64,000 nt of DNA from Rhodospirillales bacterium URHD0017 (GCA_900110395.1 FODP01000019.1:1-64000), one strand, 5' to 3'. Numbered from the stretch's first letter, positions 8,180 through 17,564 are shown. Made by a program: numbers and translations. The notes: generated by a model from the sequence alone, not told the origin.

Positions 8180-9244
8180 CTACCGCGGCCGCGCCGGATA
8201 GGCGGTCGGCGGAATCGCCAGCCTGAGCGTGCCGCCGGTGAAGGCGACGATCAGCTCGATACGCCGATCGATGCCGTCCCTGTCGGATACCTGGGACAGG
8301 ACAGGCTCGGGCAGCGCCACATTGAGCGGTCCCGCTCCGCCGCGCAGCGCAAGCTCGGCCGTCACGCTCCGCTCCTCGGTCGGCATCACGCCGAACGTCC
8401 GGACGATGGCCTGGACATGCAGGATCCCGTCGGCCGGCGCCGCCAGATCGAGCTCGATTCCCCTGACCTCGCCCCTGTCGGCAGGCTGCGCGCCAAAGCT
8501 GCGCGGCACATCGTCCACGACATAGTACGGCGGGGCCTGCAACACGAAGTTGAAGCTGTCCGGGAACGACGGCTTGGGGCGGTCGAGCGGTCGGTCGGCG
8601 GCCATCGAGCCGACAACGCCCGCCACGTCTATCCACTCGGGATGGCGCTCCAGGAAGTGCTTGGTCGCGAAGCGCGGCCCGACCTGCTCGATATTGTCGA
8701 GGACGATGATGCCGTTCGGCCGCATCACGCGGGCCGAGCCTTCGAGATCGAAGGCGGCGAACTCGAGCTCGTGGCTGCCGTCGATCAGCACGAAATCATA
8801 GAAGCCGGCGCCGGCAATGACCTGATCGATGTGGATGGCCGACGACCGGGCGCGGTAGGTCACGCGCTCGCGCAGCTTCGGCAGGAACTCGGCGATCAGC
8901 GCCGGGCACCGCTCGGCGCCGTAGGGGTCCAGCGTCTCGACATGCCCGCACCCTGCTTCCCACGTCGCCCGCGCCAGGACCTCGGTGGTTCCGGCATACA
9001 TCGTCCCGATCTCGAGCAGGCGCTCGGGACGCAGCGTGACGATCAGATGGTGCAGCAGCGCCCTTCCATTGTCCGAGAAGAGCGAGCGCTCCGGATAGCC
9101 GGCATAGAATGCAACGACGCGCCTGAAGCAATCGGAACGATACCATTCCTGCAGGCCGGCGGCCGAGATCTCGAACCGCTCATCCGGACGATAGAGCGGC
9201 GCCAACGGCCGCTGCGAGGCAACGATAGAATCCATGACGCTCAT
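8180..9244 (-). CDS. Class I SAM-dependent methyltransferase-like protein
   Basis: A 354-residue protein whose first ~200 residues form a Rossmann methyltransferase domain of the cephalosporin-hydroxylase/Methyltransf_24 type: ERLLEIGTMYAGTTEVLA is the SAM-binding motif I, DFVLIDGSHELEF corresponds to motif II, and IIVLDNIEQVGPRF follows. Residues from about 220 onward (RGIELDLAAPADGILHVQAI) look like an all-beta domain rather than methyltransferase. It is a single gene between two small operons. The substrate is unknown; related proteins methylate sugars or small metabolites. The ATG at 9244 gives the natural N-terminus, MSVMDSIVAS. Confidence 0.75.
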   Translation of the reverse strand: MSVMDSIVASQRPLAPLYRPDERFEISAAGLQEWYRSDCFRRVVAFYAGYPERSLFSDNGRALLHHLIVTLRPERLLEIGTMYAGTTEVLARATWEAGCGHVETLDPYGAERCPALIAEFLPKLRERVTYRARSSAIHIDQVIAGAGFYDFVLIDGSHELEFAAFDLEGSARVMRPNGIIVLDNIEQVGPRFATKHFLERHPEWIDVAGVVGSMAADRPLDRPKPSFPDSFNFVLQAPPYYVVDDVPRSFGAQPADRGEVRGIELDLAAPADGILHVQAIVRTFGVMPTEERSVTAELALRGGAGPLNVALPEPVLSQVSDRDGIDRRIELIVAFTGGTLRLAIPPTAYPARPR

Positions 9245-9286
9245 AGTGCACGGATCGCGGCGGCGTGTCAGCGCGGCGCGCGGTCA

Positions 9287-9658
9287 CTACCCGCCGTGGT
9301 AGGCCTCGATGCGATAGCCGTCGGGATCGATGGCAAACGCGGCGTAATATTTCGGCCCGTAGTCGGTACGCACGCCGGGCTTGCCGTTGTCCTTGCCGCC
9401 GGCCTCGAGCGCGGCGGCATGGAAGGCATCGACTGCGGCACGGTCCTTGGCCAGAAAACAGAAGTGTAGTCCTGAGTCCATGTCGGCCGTCACCGGCTTC
9501 CTGGTGGCGCCGAGCCAGAGTTGCACGGCCTTCTCGCCGTAACCCAGCGAACTCTCGCCGTCGCTCAGCAGGCTGAAGCCCAGCGGCTTCAGCGTCGCGT
9601 CATAGAATTTCTTCGAGCGCGCGATGTCCGCAACGCCGATGGAAACATGGTCGAACAT
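9287..9658 (-). CDS. VOC-family (glyoxalase-like) protein
   Basis: A 123-residue single-chain vicinal-oxygen-chelate protein. It starts MFDHVSIGVADIARSKKFYD, the standard beta-alpha-beta-beta entry of the fold, and ends FAIDPDGYRIEAYHG, where the Glu is the usual metal-ligand position. I place the start at 9658 because a GGAGGG Shine-Dalgarno lies 7 nt upstream; a Met five codons earlier would include that SD. Family members bind or detoxify small electrophiles or antibiotics. It is divergent from the CGNR regulator at 9749 and shares its operator-rich promoter, so it is the likely target of that regulator. Confidence 0.9.
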   Translation of the reverse strand: MFDHVSIGVADIARSKKFYDATLKPLGFSLLSDGESSLGYGEKAVQLWLGATRKPVTADMDSGLHFCFLAKDRAAVDAFHAAALEAGGKDNGKPGVRTDYGPKYYAAFAIDPDGYRIEAYHGG

Positions 9659-9683
9659 CGTCTTTCCCTCCATTTGACAGATT

Positions 9684-9737
9684 AACCGGTTATATGGTTA
9701 AGTAATCGCGTCACGCTTGTCAACCGGTCAACCGGTT
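9684..9737. promoter_or_regulatory. Repeated AACCGGT operator-like sites between divergent VOC and CGNR genes
   Basis: The gap holds two palindromes AACCGGTT (9684-9691 and 9730-9737) and a third half-site AACCGGT (9722-9728) directly next to the second. The segment is distinctly more AT-rich than its surroundings, as expected for a promoter. The sites lie within 70 bp of both start codons, so one bound regulator could control both genes; the CGNR protein encoded at 9749 is the obvious candidate. The repeats are seen; the binding protein is inferred. Confidence 0.55.
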
Positions 9738-9748
9738 ATTAAATCAGG

Positions 9749-10300
9749 ATGGTGAATCGCCCCGACCTTTGCCTGGAGTTCGCCAACACCCGCTATTGGC
9801 GCGGCCAGCCTGTTCCGACGGAAACCTTGAACTCGGCCGACGATCTGTCCGCCTGGGCCGCGGGAAACATCTCCAAGGAGGCGCGGCCGCTCGCCAGGCG
9901 CGAATTCGAGCGCGCCATCGAGGCGCGCGAGACGATCTATCGTGTCTTCGACGCGACGGCCCGAGGCAAACCGCCGGCGGCGCCCGACCTCGAGGCGCTG
10001 AACGATCTGCTGGCCGCCTCGCCCGCCCGCACGACGCTGCGCCGCGAGCGCACCGGCTTCTCCTGGGATGTCGACATGCGCGGTTCGACCGCCCTGGCGC
10101 AGCTCGCGCCGGTACTTTGGACGGCGGGCGATCTTCTGACCGGCGGCAAGCTCGACAAGGTCAGGCGCTGCGCCAACCCCGAATGCGGCTGGCTGTTCCT
10201 GGACGACAGCCGCGCCGGCAAGCGGCGCTGGTGCTCGATGTCGGCTTGCGGCAACCGCGCCAAGGCGCGGCGGCACTATCACAAGAGCCGCGAGCAGTAG
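9749..10300 (+). CDS. CGNR zinc-finger transcriptional regulator (ABATE domain)
   Basis: A 183-residue protein with an N-terminal ABATE-type ligand domain (CLEFANTRYWRG) and a C-terminal treble-clef zinc finger: CANPECGWLFLDDSR and WCSMSACGNRAKARRHYHK, containing the name-giving CGNR. Zinc ligands are the CxxxxC and CxxxxC pairs. The family comprises one-component DNA-binding regulators, often next to small detoxification genes. Here it faces a VOC protein across repeated AACCGGT sites, which fits local autoregulation. The ATG at 9749 is used; an adjacent GTG at 9752 is an equally spaced alternative. Confidence 0.88.
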   Translation: MVNRPDLCLEFANTRYWRGQPVPTETLNSADDLSAWAAGNISKEARPLARREFERAIEARETIYRVFDATARGKPPAAPDLEALNDLLAASPARTTLRRERTGFSWDVDMRGSTALAQLAPVLWTAGDLLTGGKLDKVRRCANPECGWLFLDDSRAGKRRWCSMSACGNRAKARRHYHKSREQ

Positions 10301-10312
10301 GTCGGGCGAAGC

Positions 10313-11173
10313 TCAGCGCCTGGCCGCCGCCGGCAGCACTTCCGCCGTGAGCCAGTTGCCGAACTCGGCGCTGCGCAGCCTGGGGTCGAGGACGTCCGGG
10401 CCGACGCCATAGCGCCAGGCCAGGTCCTTGCGCGCCGGATCGCGGGCGAGGTCGCGGAAATCCGTCACGACGCCGGCGACTTCCTCGCGCGAGCGGGCCA
10501 GGCCTTCGTCGAGATGACGCTCGACGCGGATCGAGATGATGGCGGCGACGGCGGCGAAATCGAACTCGGGATGGTATTGCACGCCCCAGAAGCGCCGCCC
10601 ACCGTCGCTGATCGTCGCCGCCTGCACGGCACTGACTTCGTTGGAGGCCAGCACCGTGGCGCCCGGAGGCAGCGTCGCCACTTCGTCCTCATGGGTGCAG
10701 AGCGCGTCGAACGTCAGCTCCTTGCCGCGCAGCAGGGCATGCCGACGACCGGCCTCGGTCGGACGAATGCGGCGCGCCACGCCGATCTCGCGTCCGCGCG
10801 GGTTGAGATGGACCGTGCCGCCCAACGCCGCCGTCATGAGCTGCAGACCCCAGCATGAGCCGAAAGTCGGAACCTTGGCCTGCCAGACGGCGCGGGCGAG
10901 CTCGATCTGCTCGCGCACGGTCGGCTGATCGAGCCGATAGGTGTTGAACGGCGAGCCCGAGATCCAGACACCGTCGAAATCGCCGATCTGCACGCCCTGC
11001 GGCAGGCCCTCGCCGTCGGCGACGTTCAGGGTGAAATGCTCGAGCGTCCGGCCCTGCGGCACATGCAGGCCGATCGAATCGATGAACAGGGCATCGTATT
11101 TCCGGCTGCCCTCGGCGGCGACGCGCTGCAGCAGCGCGTCCGGCGAGCAGTTCAGGATCAGCAGGCGCGGCAT
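10313..11173 (-). CDS. Class I glutamine amidotransferase-like protein
   Basis: A 286-residue protein with the class I GATase triad in order: the nucleophile elbow FGSCWGLQLM (Cys), then GVQYHPEFD (His and Glu). An upstream segment, GVWISGSPFNTY, forms the oxyanion strand. It resembles stand-alone GMP-synthase-type amidotransferases used to hydrolyse or transfer amide nitrogen from Gln or gamma-glutamyl compounds. I place the start at 11173 (MPRLLILNCS) because the preceding residues come from a palindromic repeat at 11194-11263. The C-terminal ~70 residues (FRDLARDPARKDLAWRYG) extend beyond the GATase core. Partner and substrate unknown. Confidence 0.85.
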   Translation of the reverse strand: MPRLLILNCSPDALLQRVAAEGSRKYDALFIDSIGLHVPQGRTLEHFTLNVADGEGLPQGVQIGDFDGVWISGSPFNTYRLDQPTVREQIELARAVWQAKVPTFGSCWGLQLMTAALGGTVHLNPRGREIGVARRIRPTEAGRRHALLRGKELTFDALCTHEDEVATLPPGATVLASNEVSAVQAATISDGGRRFWGVQYHPEFDFAAVAAIISIRVERHLDEGLARSREEVAGVVTDFRDLARDPARKDLAWRYGVGPDVLDPRLRSAEFGNWLTAEVLPAAARR

Positions 11174-11193
11174 CGGCTTCTCATGCAGCCCCG

Positions 11194-11263
11194 CTGTCAT
11201 CCCGAGCGTAGCGAGGGACCTTTCCTGGTCCCGAAAGGCCCCTCGCTCCGCTCGGGGTGACAG
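11194..11263. repeat. Intergenic palindromic (REP-like) repeat
   Basis: The element reads CTGTCATCCCGAGCG at its left edge and CGCTCGGGGTGACAG at its right edge, with an internal GAGGGACC / GGCCCCTC pairing. The same edges and internal blocks recur at 16643-16732, so it is one copy of an interspersed palindromic family. It lies between the amidotransferase start and the 3' end of the SCP2 gene. Confidence 0.8.
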
Positions 11264-11287
11264 TCTTCGGACTGCCCAGCAGTCAAA

Positions 11288-11584
11288 CTAGCGGAGAATG
11301 CTCTGCAGCTTCATGGCGACGCCCATGTCGCCTTCGATCTTGAGCTTGCCGGTCATGAAGGCCGTCATGCCGTCGAGCTTGCCGGCGATCATGTCGGAGA
11401 AGTCGCCGAAATCCATGCGCAGCGTGCAGTCGGCGGCCTTGTCGTCGTTGGTCACGGCCGGCGGGTTCTGGTTGCCGTCGATGAAGACGACACCCTGGTC
11501 GGTGGCGAACTTGACGGTGTTGCCAAAGGAGGACTTCTTCGAGGCCCCTTCCTTCATTTTCGCGGTGAGTTCAGCCAAGGTCAT
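11288..11584 (-). CDS. SCP2 sterol-binding domain protein
   Basis: A 98-residue single-domain SCP2 protein. It has the family pattern from VKFATDQGVVFIDG through ADCTLRMDFGDFSDMIAGKLDG to AFMTGKLKIEGDMGVAMKL, the last being the characteristic GKLKIxGD element. SCP2 domains form a hydrophobic tunnel that carries lipids or acyl-CoAs. It is divergent from the terpenoid/branched-acyl catabolic operon at 11682 and shares a promoter with a 22-bp palindrome, so co-regulation with acyl-CoA catabolism is likely (inference). Confidence 0.93.
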   Translation of the reverse strand: MTLAELTAKMKEGASKKSSFGNTVKFATDQGVVFIDGNQNPPAVTNDDKAADCTLRMDFGDFSDMIAGKLDGMTAFMTGKLKIEGDMGVAMKLQSILR

Positions 11585-11623
11585 GACGTGTTCCTCCAGT
11601 CGGCCAGTCCTCTGGGGGCTTAC

Positions 11624-11645
11624 TTGACCTTTACGTAAACGTCAA
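11624..11645. promoter_or_regulatory. 22-bp palindromic operator candidate controlling SCP2 and the atu-like operon
   Basis: TTGACCTTTACGTAAACGTCAA is a palindrome broken at only one symmetric pair, centred on TTTACGTAAA. It lies midway between the divergent SCP2 (start 11584) and SDR (start 11682) genes. From memory, the MerR-family regulator LiuR of branched-chain acyl degradation uses similar TTTACG...CGTAAA sites, while atu operons in Pseudomonas use the TetR-type AtuR. Neither regulator is in this window, so the binding protein is unassigned. Confidence 0.6.
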
Positions 11646-11681
11646 ATACAGGCCGACGAACGGCCGTTCAGGTGAGGAAAC

Positions 11682-12545
11682 ATGTCGTATCGCTCGGTCT
11701 TCAAGCCGGGGCTGTTTGAAGGCCAGACCATCGTCGTCACCGGCGGCGGCAGCGGCATCGGCCGCTGCACGGCGCACGAAATCGCCGCGCTCGGCGCGCA
11801 CGTCGTCATCACCGGCCGCAAGCCCGACAAGCTCGCCACGGTGAAAGGCGAGATCGAAGCCGCCGGCGGCAGCTGCGAGACGCACGCCTTCGACATCCGC
11901 GAGGAAGCCCAGGTCAAGGAAGCGATCGCCGCCATCGTGGCGAAGAACGGCCGCATCCACGGCCTGTTCAACAATGCCGGCGGCCAGTTCCCCTCCGCCG
12001 CCGCCAGCATGAGCGCCAAGGGCTTCGACGTCGTGGTACGCAACAACCTTACCGGCGGCTTCATCGTCAGCCGCGAGGTCTTCACACAGTCGATGGAAAA
12101 GCGTGGCGGCTCGATCGTGAACATGGCCGCCGACATGAGGAACGGCTTCCCCAACATGGCGCACACCGGCGCGGCGCGCGCCGGCATGGTGAACCTCAGC
12201 ATGACGCTGGCCCACGAATGGGCCTATGCCGGCGTTCGCGTGAATGCCGTGTCGCCGGGCTGGATCGCCTCTTCGGGCATGGACACCTACCAGGGCGAGT
12301 TCAAGGAACAGATCCCCAAGCTGAAAGGCTACTGCCCGATGGGACGGCTCGGCACCGAGAGCGAGGTCTCGGGCGCGGTCTGCTTTCTGCTGAGCGACGC
12401 CGCCGCCTACATCACCGGCACCGAGCTCCGCATCGACGGCGGCGTGCCGCTCGGCAACCGCTCGATGGAGCTGCGCCCTGTCGAACGGCTGAACGAGTTC
12501 AACGGCTTCCACCTCGCGGTGAAGCCCAAGGTATTGGGCGGCTGA
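11682..12545 (+). CDS. SDR-family oxidoreductase, first gene of atu-like operon
   Basis: A 287-residue short-chain dehydrogenase. It has the cofactor loop TGGGSGIGRC (TGxxxGIG), NNAGGQ in place of NNAG, and the C-terminal ITGTELRIDGG. The region where YxxxK is expected reads TGAARAGMVNLS, which lacks both the Tyr and the Lys; this resembles dienoyl-CoA-reductase-like SDRs with altered active sites. It is followed after 5 bp by the carboxyltransferase gene. In Pseudomonas atu clusters, SDR proteins (AtuB, AtuG) accompany citronellyl-CoA degradation, and this protein probably plays the equivalent role. The start MSYRSVFKPGLF follows a GAGG motif. Confidence 0.88.
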   Translation: MSYRSVFKPGLFEGQTIVVTGGGSGIGRCTAHEIAALGAHVVITGRKPDKLATVKGEIEAAGGSCETHAFDIREEAQVKEAIAAIVAKNGRIHGLFNNAGGQFPSAAASMSAKGFDVVVRNNLTGGFIVSREVFTQSMEKRGGSIVNMAADMRNGFPNMAHTGAARAGMVNLSMTLAHEWAYAGVRVNAVSPGWIASSGMDTYQGEFKEQIPKLKGYCPMGRLGTESEVSGAVCFLLSDAAAYITGTELRIDGGVPLGNRSMELRPVERLNEFNGFHLAVKPKVLGG

Positions 12546-12550
12546 ACGAC

Positions 12551-14167
12551 ATGCCCATCATCGAAAGCCAGGTCGACCGCAACGGCGACGACTACAAGCG
12601 CAATCGCGAGAAGATGCTTGCCGCCATCGCCGAGTTCCGCGACGCCGAGGCGAGCGTGCAGGCGACGTCGGAGAAATCACGGGACCGCTTCGCCAAGAGG
12701 AAACAGCTCATGCCGCGCGAACGCATCGCGCTGCTGCTCGATCGCGGTGCGCCCTTCCTCGAACTGATGCCGCTCGCGGGCTACCGCATGCACGACGACA
12801 AGGACGGATCGAGCGCCGGCGGCGGCTCGGTCGCGGGCATCGGCTATGTCGAGGGCGTGCGCTGTGTCGTGACGGCCTCCAACTCCGCCATCAAGGGCGG
12901 CACGGTCGCGCCCTCGGGCCAGCGCAAGGGCCAGCGCGTGCAGCAGGTCGTGATGGAGAACAAGTTGCCGGTCGTGAACCTGGTCGAATCGGGCGGCGCC
13001 AATCTTCTGTACCAGGCCGAGATCTTCGTGCCCGGCGGCCGCGGCTTCGCCAACCAGGCGCGCATGTCGGCCCGCGGCATCCCGCAGGTGACGGTGGTGC
13101 ACGGCTCGTCGACTGCGGGCGGCGCCTACCTGCCCGGGCTCTCCGACTACGTCATCATGGTGCGCAACCAGGCCAAGGTCTTCCTGGCCGGCCCGCCGCT
13201 CCTGAAGGCCGCGACCGGCGAGATCGCCACCGACGAGGAGCTGGGCGGTGCGGAGATGCACGCCACCGTCTCCGGCGTCGCCGAATGGATGGCCGAGAAC
13301 GACGCCGACGGCATCCGCATGGCGCGCGAGGTCATCGCCAGGTGGCACTGGAACGACAAGCTGCCGCCCGGCACACCGAGGTCATTCAAGGAGCCTCTGT
13401 ACGACATCGACGAACTCTGCGGCGTCGTGCCGCCTTCGTACAAGGATCCCTACGACGTGCGCGAGGTGATCGCCCGCCTGGTCGACGGCTCGGACTTCCT
13501 CGAGTTCAAGGGCCTCTACGATCAGCAGACGATCTGCGGTTGGGCCGAGATCGAGGGCGAGCCCGTGGCCTTCATCGGCAACAACGGCCCGATCACGACC
13601 AAGGGCTCGGTGAAAGCCGCGCAGTTCATCCAGCTCTGCTGCCAGCAGGGTACGCCCATCGTCTACCTGCAGAACACCACGGGCTACATGGTCGGCACCG
13701 AGGCCGAGCGCGGCGGCATCGTCAAGCACGGCTCCAAGATGATCCAGGCCGTGGCCAACGCCACGGTGCCGCAGATCACCATCGTGATCGGCGGCAGCTT
13801 CGGCGCCGGCAACTACGGAATGTGCGGCCGCGCCTACGATCCGCGCTTCATCTTCGCCTGGCCCAACAGCCGCACCGCCGTCATGGGCGGCGAGCAGGCG
13901 GCGGGCGTGATGAAGACCGTGACCGAGCAGAAGTTCCTGCGCGAGGGCAAGGAGCCGCCGCACGCCGAGATCGACAAGATGTTCAAGGGCATCGTCGCCC
14001 AGTTCGAGCGCGAATCGACGGCGCTCTACGGCACGGCGCACCTGTGGGACGACGGCATCATCGATCCGCGCGACACGCGGCGCATCCTCGCCTTCACGCT
14101 CTCGATCGCCCGCGAATCGATCGTACGGCCGCTCAATCCCATCACCTTCGGCGTCGCAAGGATGTAA
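12551..14167 (+). CDS. atuC: Acyl-CoA carboxylase beta (carboxyltransferase) subunit, geranyl-CoA carboxylase-like
   Basis: A 538-residue biotin-dependent carboxyltransferase. The acyl-CoA and carboxybiotin domains are visible as the oxyanion and Gly-rich loops VNLVESGGANL and SSTAGGAYLPGLSD in the N half, and IVIGGSFGAGNYGMCGRAYD with AVMGGEQAAGV in the C half. It transfers CO2 from biotin on the alpha subunit (18019-19890) to an alkenoyl-CoA. Neighbouring genes (two citronellyl-CoA-dehydrogenase-like enzymes, one hydratase, no HMG-CoA lyase) favour geranyl-CoA over methylcrotonyl-CoA. The two carboxylases are homologous, so substrate choice is inference. Confidence 0.85.
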   Translation: MPIIESQVDRNGDDYKRNREKMLAAIAEFRDAEASVQATSEKSRDRFAKRKQLMPRERIALLLDRGAPFLELMPLAGYRMHDDKDGSSAGGGSVAGIGYVEGVRCVVTASNSAIKGGTVAPSGQRKGQRVQQVVMENKLPVVNLVESGGANLLYQAEIFVPGGRGFANQARMSARGIPQVTVVHGSSTAGGAYLPGLSDYVIMVRNQAKVFLAGPPLLKAATGEIATDEELGGAEMHATVSGVAEWMAENDADGIRMAREVIARWHWNDKLPPGTPRSFKEPLYDIDELCGVVPPSYKDPYDVREVIARLVDGSDFLEFKGLYDQQTICGWAEIEGEPVAFIGNNGPITTKGSVKAAQFIQLCCQQGTPIVYLQNTTGYMVGTEAERGGIVKHGSKMIQAVANATVPQITIVIGGSFGAGNYGMCGRAYDPRFIFAWPNSRTAVMGGEQAAGVMKTVTEQKFLREGKEPPHAEIDKMFKGIVAQFERESTALYGTAHLWDDGIIDPRDTRRILAFTLSIARESIVRPLNPITFGVARM

Positions 14168-14170
14168 GCG

Positions 14171-15331
<1,161 letters not shown>

Positions 15332-15355
15332 GGTCGATCACTCTTCCTTCACGTT

Positions 15356-15449
15356 CCTCTCCCCCGCTAGGGGGAGAGGCTAGGAGAGGGGGTTACGAAG
15401 ACCGCCTGCAACCCCCTCTCCCAACCTCTCCCCCTATCGGGGGAGAGGA
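15356..15449. repeat. Palindromic repeat between the two acyl-CoA dehydrogenase genes
   Basis: A compound palindrome: CCTCTCCCCCGCTAGGGGGA at the left and TCTCCCCCTATCGGGGGAGA at the right are each hairpins, and they are mutually complementary. An inner pair GAGAGGGGGTT / AACCCCCTCTC also matches. This is an interspersed palindromic unit inside an operon, where it may stabilise or process the mRNA (inference). The intergenic gap is 138 bp, unlike the 0-5 bp gaps elsewhere in the operon. Confidence 0.75.
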
Positions 15450-15469
15450 GAAAGATCAGGAGACGTAAG

Positions 15470-16630
15470 GTGCAATTCACCCCCGAACACGCCGAGATCC
15501 GCCGCACGCTGCGCGCCATCATCGACAAGGACATCAATCCGCATGTCGACAATTGGGAGGAGGACGGCATCTTCCCGGCCCACGAAGTCTTCAAGAAGCT
15601 GGGCGATGCCGGCCTTTTAGGCATCAACAAGCCAACCGAATACGGCGGCATGGGCCTCGACTACTCCTACGCCATGGTGATGGCCGAGGAGCTGGGCCAC
15701 ATCAACTGCGGCTCGGTGCCGATGGCGATCGGCGTGCAGACCGACATGGCGACACCCGCCCTCGCCCGCTACGGCAGCGACGAGCTGCGCAAGCAGTTCC
15801 TCGCCCCATCGATTGCCGGCGACTACGTCGCCTGCCTCGGCGTCTCCGAGGTCGGCGCCGGCTCCGACGTCGCCTCGCTCAAGACCACCGCCAAACGCGT
15901 CGGCGGCGACTGGGTCATCAACGGCGGCAAGATGTGGACCACCAACGGCACCCAGGCCGACTGGATGTGCCTTTTGGCCAACACCGGCGAAGGCCCGGTG
16001 CACAAGAACAAGTCCCTGATCGTGGTCCCGATGAAGACCACGGGTGTCCAGGTCGTGAAGAAGCTCGACAAGCTCGGCATGCGCTCTTCCGACACCGCCC
16101 AGATCTTCTTCGACGAGGTGAAGGTGCCGCTGCGCCACACCATCGGCCAGGAAGGCATGGGCTTCGTCTACCAGATGCAGCAGTTCCAGGAGGAGCGGCT
16201 GTGGGGCGCCATCTCCGCCGTGGTCGGCATGGAGCGCCTGATCGACCAGACGGTCGAGTACACGCGCGAGCGCAAGGTGTTCGGCAGGCCGCTGCTCGAC
16301 AACCAGGTGATCCATTTCAAGCTGGCCGAGTTCCGCACCGAGGTCGAATTGGTGCGCTCGCTCTGCTATCGCGCCTGCGAGGAATACCTCGACGGCACCG
16401 ACGTCACCATGCTGGCCTCGATGGCCAAGCTTAAGGCGGGCCGCATGCTCAGGCTGGTGACCGACGGCTGCCTGCAGTACTGGGGCGGCGCGGGCTATCT
16501 CTGGGAGTCGCCGACCGCCCGCTCGTTCCGCGATTCGCGGCTGGCCTCGATCGGCGGTGGCGCCGACGAGGTCATGCTGCAGATCATTTCCAAGCTCATG
16601 GGTACGCTTCCGCGTCTGGAGAACCGCTGA
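15470..16630 (+). CDS. atuD: Acyl-CoA dehydrogenase, citronellyl-CoA dehydrogenase-like (copy 2)
   Basis: A 386-residue acyl-CoA dehydrogenase, the same length as the preceding gene and alignable along its whole span. It begins at a GTG (15470; QFTPEHAEIRRTL) with GGAG upstream. Diagnostic segments are CLGVSEVGAGSDVASLKT, INGGKMWTTNGTQADW, KKLDKLGMRSSDTAQIFFDE and IGGGADEVMLQI; as in copy 1, the Glu of QEERLW is the likely base. It matches what I recall of AtuD, which oxidises citronellyl-CoA to geranyl-CoA. Whether the two copies divide substrates or stereoisomers cannot be seen here. Confidence 0.9.
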   Translation: MQFTPEHAEIRRTLRAIIDKDINPHVDNWEEDGIFPAHEVFKKLGDAGLLGINKPTEYGGMGLDYSYAMVMAEELGHINCGSVPMAIGVQTDMATPALARYGSDELRKQFLAPSIAGDYVACLGVSEVGAGSDVASLKTTAKRVGGDWVINGGKMWTTNGTQADWMCLLANTGEGPVHKNKSLIVVPMKTTGVQVVKKLDKLGMRSSDTAQIFFDEVKVPLRHTIGQEGMGFVYQMQQFQEERLWGAISAVVGMERLIDQTVEYTRERKVFGRPLLDNQVIHFKLAEFRTEVELVRSLCYRACEEYLDGTDVTMLASMAKLKAGRMLRLVTDGCLQYWGGAGYLWESPTARSFRDSRLASIGGGADEVMLQIISKLMGTLPRLENR

Positions 16631-16642
16631 TGTCTCCACCAC

Positions 16643-16732
16643 CGTCATCCCGACCGGAGCGAAGCGAAGTGGAGGGACCTCTTTTGTCGGCACAACTACA
16701 GGAAAGGCCCCTCGGCTTCGCTCGGGGTGACG
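16643..16732. repeat. Intergenic palindromic (REP-like) repeat, second copy
   Basis: Edges CGTCATCCCGACCGGAGCGA and CGCTCGGGGTGACG, with internal GAGGGACCT and AGGAAAGGCCCCTCG, match the element at 11194-11263. It separates the second dehydrogenase from the hydratase and ends 4 bp before that gene's Shine-Dalgarno. It is therefore transcribed as part of the operon mRNA. Confidence 0.8.
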
Positions 16733-16748
16733 GGTAAGGAGGATGCAA

Positions 16749-17564
16749 ATGGCTGAATTCGCGTCCAAGTACGAGACCCTGCTGCTGCGCCGCGAGCGTT
16801 CGCGCCTGCACGTCACGCTGAACCGGCCGCAGGTCAAGAATGCCCTGAATCCGACCTTGATCGGCGAGCTGCGCACGGTGTTCCAGAACCTGCGCGACCG
16901 GCACGACATCAAGGTCGTGATCCTGCGCGGCGCCGGCGGCACCTTCTGCGCCGGCGCCGATCTCAAGAACATGGAGCAGAGCTTTGCCGAGAAGCGGCTG
17001 GGCGAACGCGATCCGATTGCGCTCAACAATCGCGAATACGGCACCTTCCTGGAAATGGTGAACACCACGCCGCAGGTCGTCGTCGCCGCCGTCGAAGGCT
17101 ACGCCATCGCCGGCGGGTTCGGCCTGCTCTGCGTCTCCGACGTGGCGATCTGCACCGAGGACGCGGGCTTCGCCATGAGCGAGACCGCGATCGGCATCGT
17201 GCCGGCGCAGATCGCCCCCTTCGTCGCCGCCCGCATCGGCGTGCCGCAGACACGCTACCTCGCGCTGACGGCGGCGCGCTTCAAGGGGCCGGAAGCCCTG
17301 CGGCTGGGCATCGCCCATCACCTGGTTAGGGATTCGGCGGCGCTTGACGCCAAGCTGGAAGAGATCCTGAAGCAGATCGACCGCTGCGCGCCGCTTGCCA
17401 ATGCGCTGACCAAGGCCGTGGTGATGAAGGTCGGCAGCGAGCCGCTCTCCTCCGTCCTCGACTTCGCCGCCGACCGCTTCGCCGAGGCGCGGCGCAGCCC
17501 CGAGGCCGCCGAGGGCCTCCGCGCCTTCGCCGAGAAGCGCGCGCCGAAGTGGGTGACCGAATGA
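16749..17564 (+). CDS. atuE: Enoyl-CoA hydratase/isomerase, isohexenylglutaconyl-CoA hydratase-like
   Basis: A 271-residue crotonase-fold protein. The oxyanion-hole and CoA segments are GGTFCAGADLKNM near residue 68 and VEGYAIAGGFGLLCVSDVAI near residue 113, where the second GG-rich strand forms the other oxyanion NH. The Glu expected around 135-145 is in FAMSETAIGIVP. I use the ATG at 16749 because AAGGAGG ends 6 nt upstream; the ATG at 16743 abuts that SD. Placed between AtuC/AtuD-like genes and the biotin carboxylase, it would hydrate isohexenylglutaconyl-CoA in an atu pathway. Its stop overlaps the cupin ATG. Confidence 0.87.
   Translation: MAEFASKYETLLLRRERSRLHVTLNRPQVKNALNPTLIGELRTVFQNLRDRHDIKVVILRGAGGTFCAGADLKNMEQSFAEKRLGERDPIALNNREYGTFLEMVNTTPQVVVAAVEGYAIAGGFGLLCVSDVAICTEDAGFAMSETAIGIVPAQIAPFVAARIGVPQTRYLALTAARFKGPEALRLGIAHHLVRDSAALDAKLEEILKQIDRCAPLANALTKAVVMKVGSEPLSSVLDFAADRFAEARRSPEAAEGLRAFAEKRAPKWVTE

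Noticed and set aside
7545..8636. 363-codon version of the GNAT protein
   Set aside because: The first ~168 codons are shadow of the methyltransferase gene; the natural start is at 8132.
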